Part shown: positions 5,683-6,065 of the stretch, piece by piece
Numbering within the stretch: the stretch's first letter is position 1
How the letters are laid out: each line of letters starts with the position of its first letter
DNA from: Lishizhenia sp.
GTDB lineage: Bacteria > Bacteroidota > Bacteroidia > Flavobacteriales_D > Crocinitomicaceae
DNA: 6,065 bases
Direction of reading: 5' to 3'
NCBI GenBank assembly: GCA_007117055.1
Contig: SKHH01000220.1
Coordinates: 1 to 6,065, forward strand
Notes under the pieces: generated by a model
The model's input: the letters and a program-made list of their open reading frames with translations, nothing else
Told to the model about the DNA's origin: nothing
Databases searched by the model: none
Translations under genes and position numbers: made by a program

Positions 5683-6065
5683 ATGGACAGTAAAGTAGCG
5701 CAAATACAATCCATCGTTAAAGAAGAGCTCGGACTTGAAGCAACTGGACACGACTGGTATCATGTGCAACGTGTGTATCTCAACGCACTTCGCATTCATG
5801 AAAAAGAAGGAGGTGATCGAACCATTATTTCTTACGCTGCGCTATTGCATGACATTTCCGATCATAAATTCAACGGAGGTGATTTAGAAAAAGGCGCTTT
5901 TGTTGCTGGAAAAATATTAGAAAAACTTTCGATTGAACTTGAAGTGATTAACAAAGTTAGAGCGATTATTACGACGATTTCATACAGTAAATCTTTCGAT
6001 GCTCCCACCTTAAGTTTGGAAGCGAAAATTGTTCAAGATGCAGACCGACTTGATGCCATTGGCGC
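5683..6065 (+). CDS. HD-domain metal-dependent phosphohydrolase, partial (N-terminal 127 residues)
   Basis: The ATG at 5683 lies one base after the stop of the preceding gene and opens a frame that runs off the right edge; 127 complete codons are visible. The HD superfamily signature is present: GHDWYHVQRV (22-31, likely metal ligand His27), ALLHDISDHKF (53-63, ligands His56 and Asp57), and VQDADRLDAIG at 117-127 with Asp119/Asp121. This arrangement fits the COG1418-like group that includes E. coli YedJ, cytoplasmic phosphohydrolases of about 200-220 residues whose nucleotide-like substrates are mostly unknown. There is no signal peptide. The 1 bp spacing implies coupling with the anchored 438-residue gene, although one is cytoplasmic and the other probably periplasmic, so the link may be transcriptional only. 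Confidence 0.88.
   Translation, partial: MDSKVAQIQSIVKEELGLEATGHDWYHVQRVYLNALRIHEKEGGDRTIISYAALLHDISDHKFNGGDLEKGAFVAGKILEKLSIELEVINKVRAIITTISYSKSFDAPTLSLEAKIVQDADRLDAIG

Noticed and set aside
1..6065. Mobile element, CRISPR array, toxin-antitoxin or phage-defence island
   Set aside because: I saw no transposase, terminal repeats, spaced direct repeats, tRNA-linked attachment site or abrupt change in base use; the two operons look chromosomal.

Overview
The window looks like a piece of a Bacteroidota chromosome, most likely Flavobacteriia. The DNA is AT-rich, and starts generally lack a strong Shine-Dalgarno sequence. The one convincing promoter fits the Bacteroidota TTTG / TAnnTTTG pattern, and several proteins (the AAA+/VWA pair, the 123-residue helical protein, the anchored 438-residue protein) resemble families I know mainly from this phylum. 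The genus cannot be fixed from the sequence. I see no sign of mobile elements, tRNA, rRNA, CRISPR or recent transfer.

Layout: two divergent transcription units leave a 195 bp intergenic region (4170-4364). The leftward unit, read on the minus strand, contains in order a SOUL-family protein, a VWA (von Willebrand factor A) domain protein, an AAA+ ATPase of the MoxR / Mg-chelatase-I type, a small helical protein, a DoxX-like membrane protein and a DUF2237 protein cut by the left edge. Spacings are tight: 22 bp, 2 bp, a 14 bp overlap, 19 bp and an 11 bp overlap. They are very probably one operon. The rightward unit has a 438-residue membrane-anchored protein of unknown function, then after 1 bp an HD-domain phosphohydrolase cut by the right edge.

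Working together: the AAA+ protein and the VWA protein form the classic ATPase plus metal-ion-dependent-adhesion-site pair seen in MoxR/VWA, RavA/ViaA, CbbQ/CbbO, NorQ/NorD and ChlI/ChlD. These pairs remodel proteins or help insert metals or cofactors. The 123-residue protein overlaps the ATPase gene and may be a third subunit. The SOUL protein at the head of the operon and the Cys-containing DoxX-like and DUF2237 proteins at its tail hint at an envelope, redox or tetrapyrrole theme, but no substrate can be read from the sequence. The most interesting element is this compact SOUL-VWA-AAA+-small-protein module. Second is the anchored 438-residue protein, which appears to be internally duplicated.
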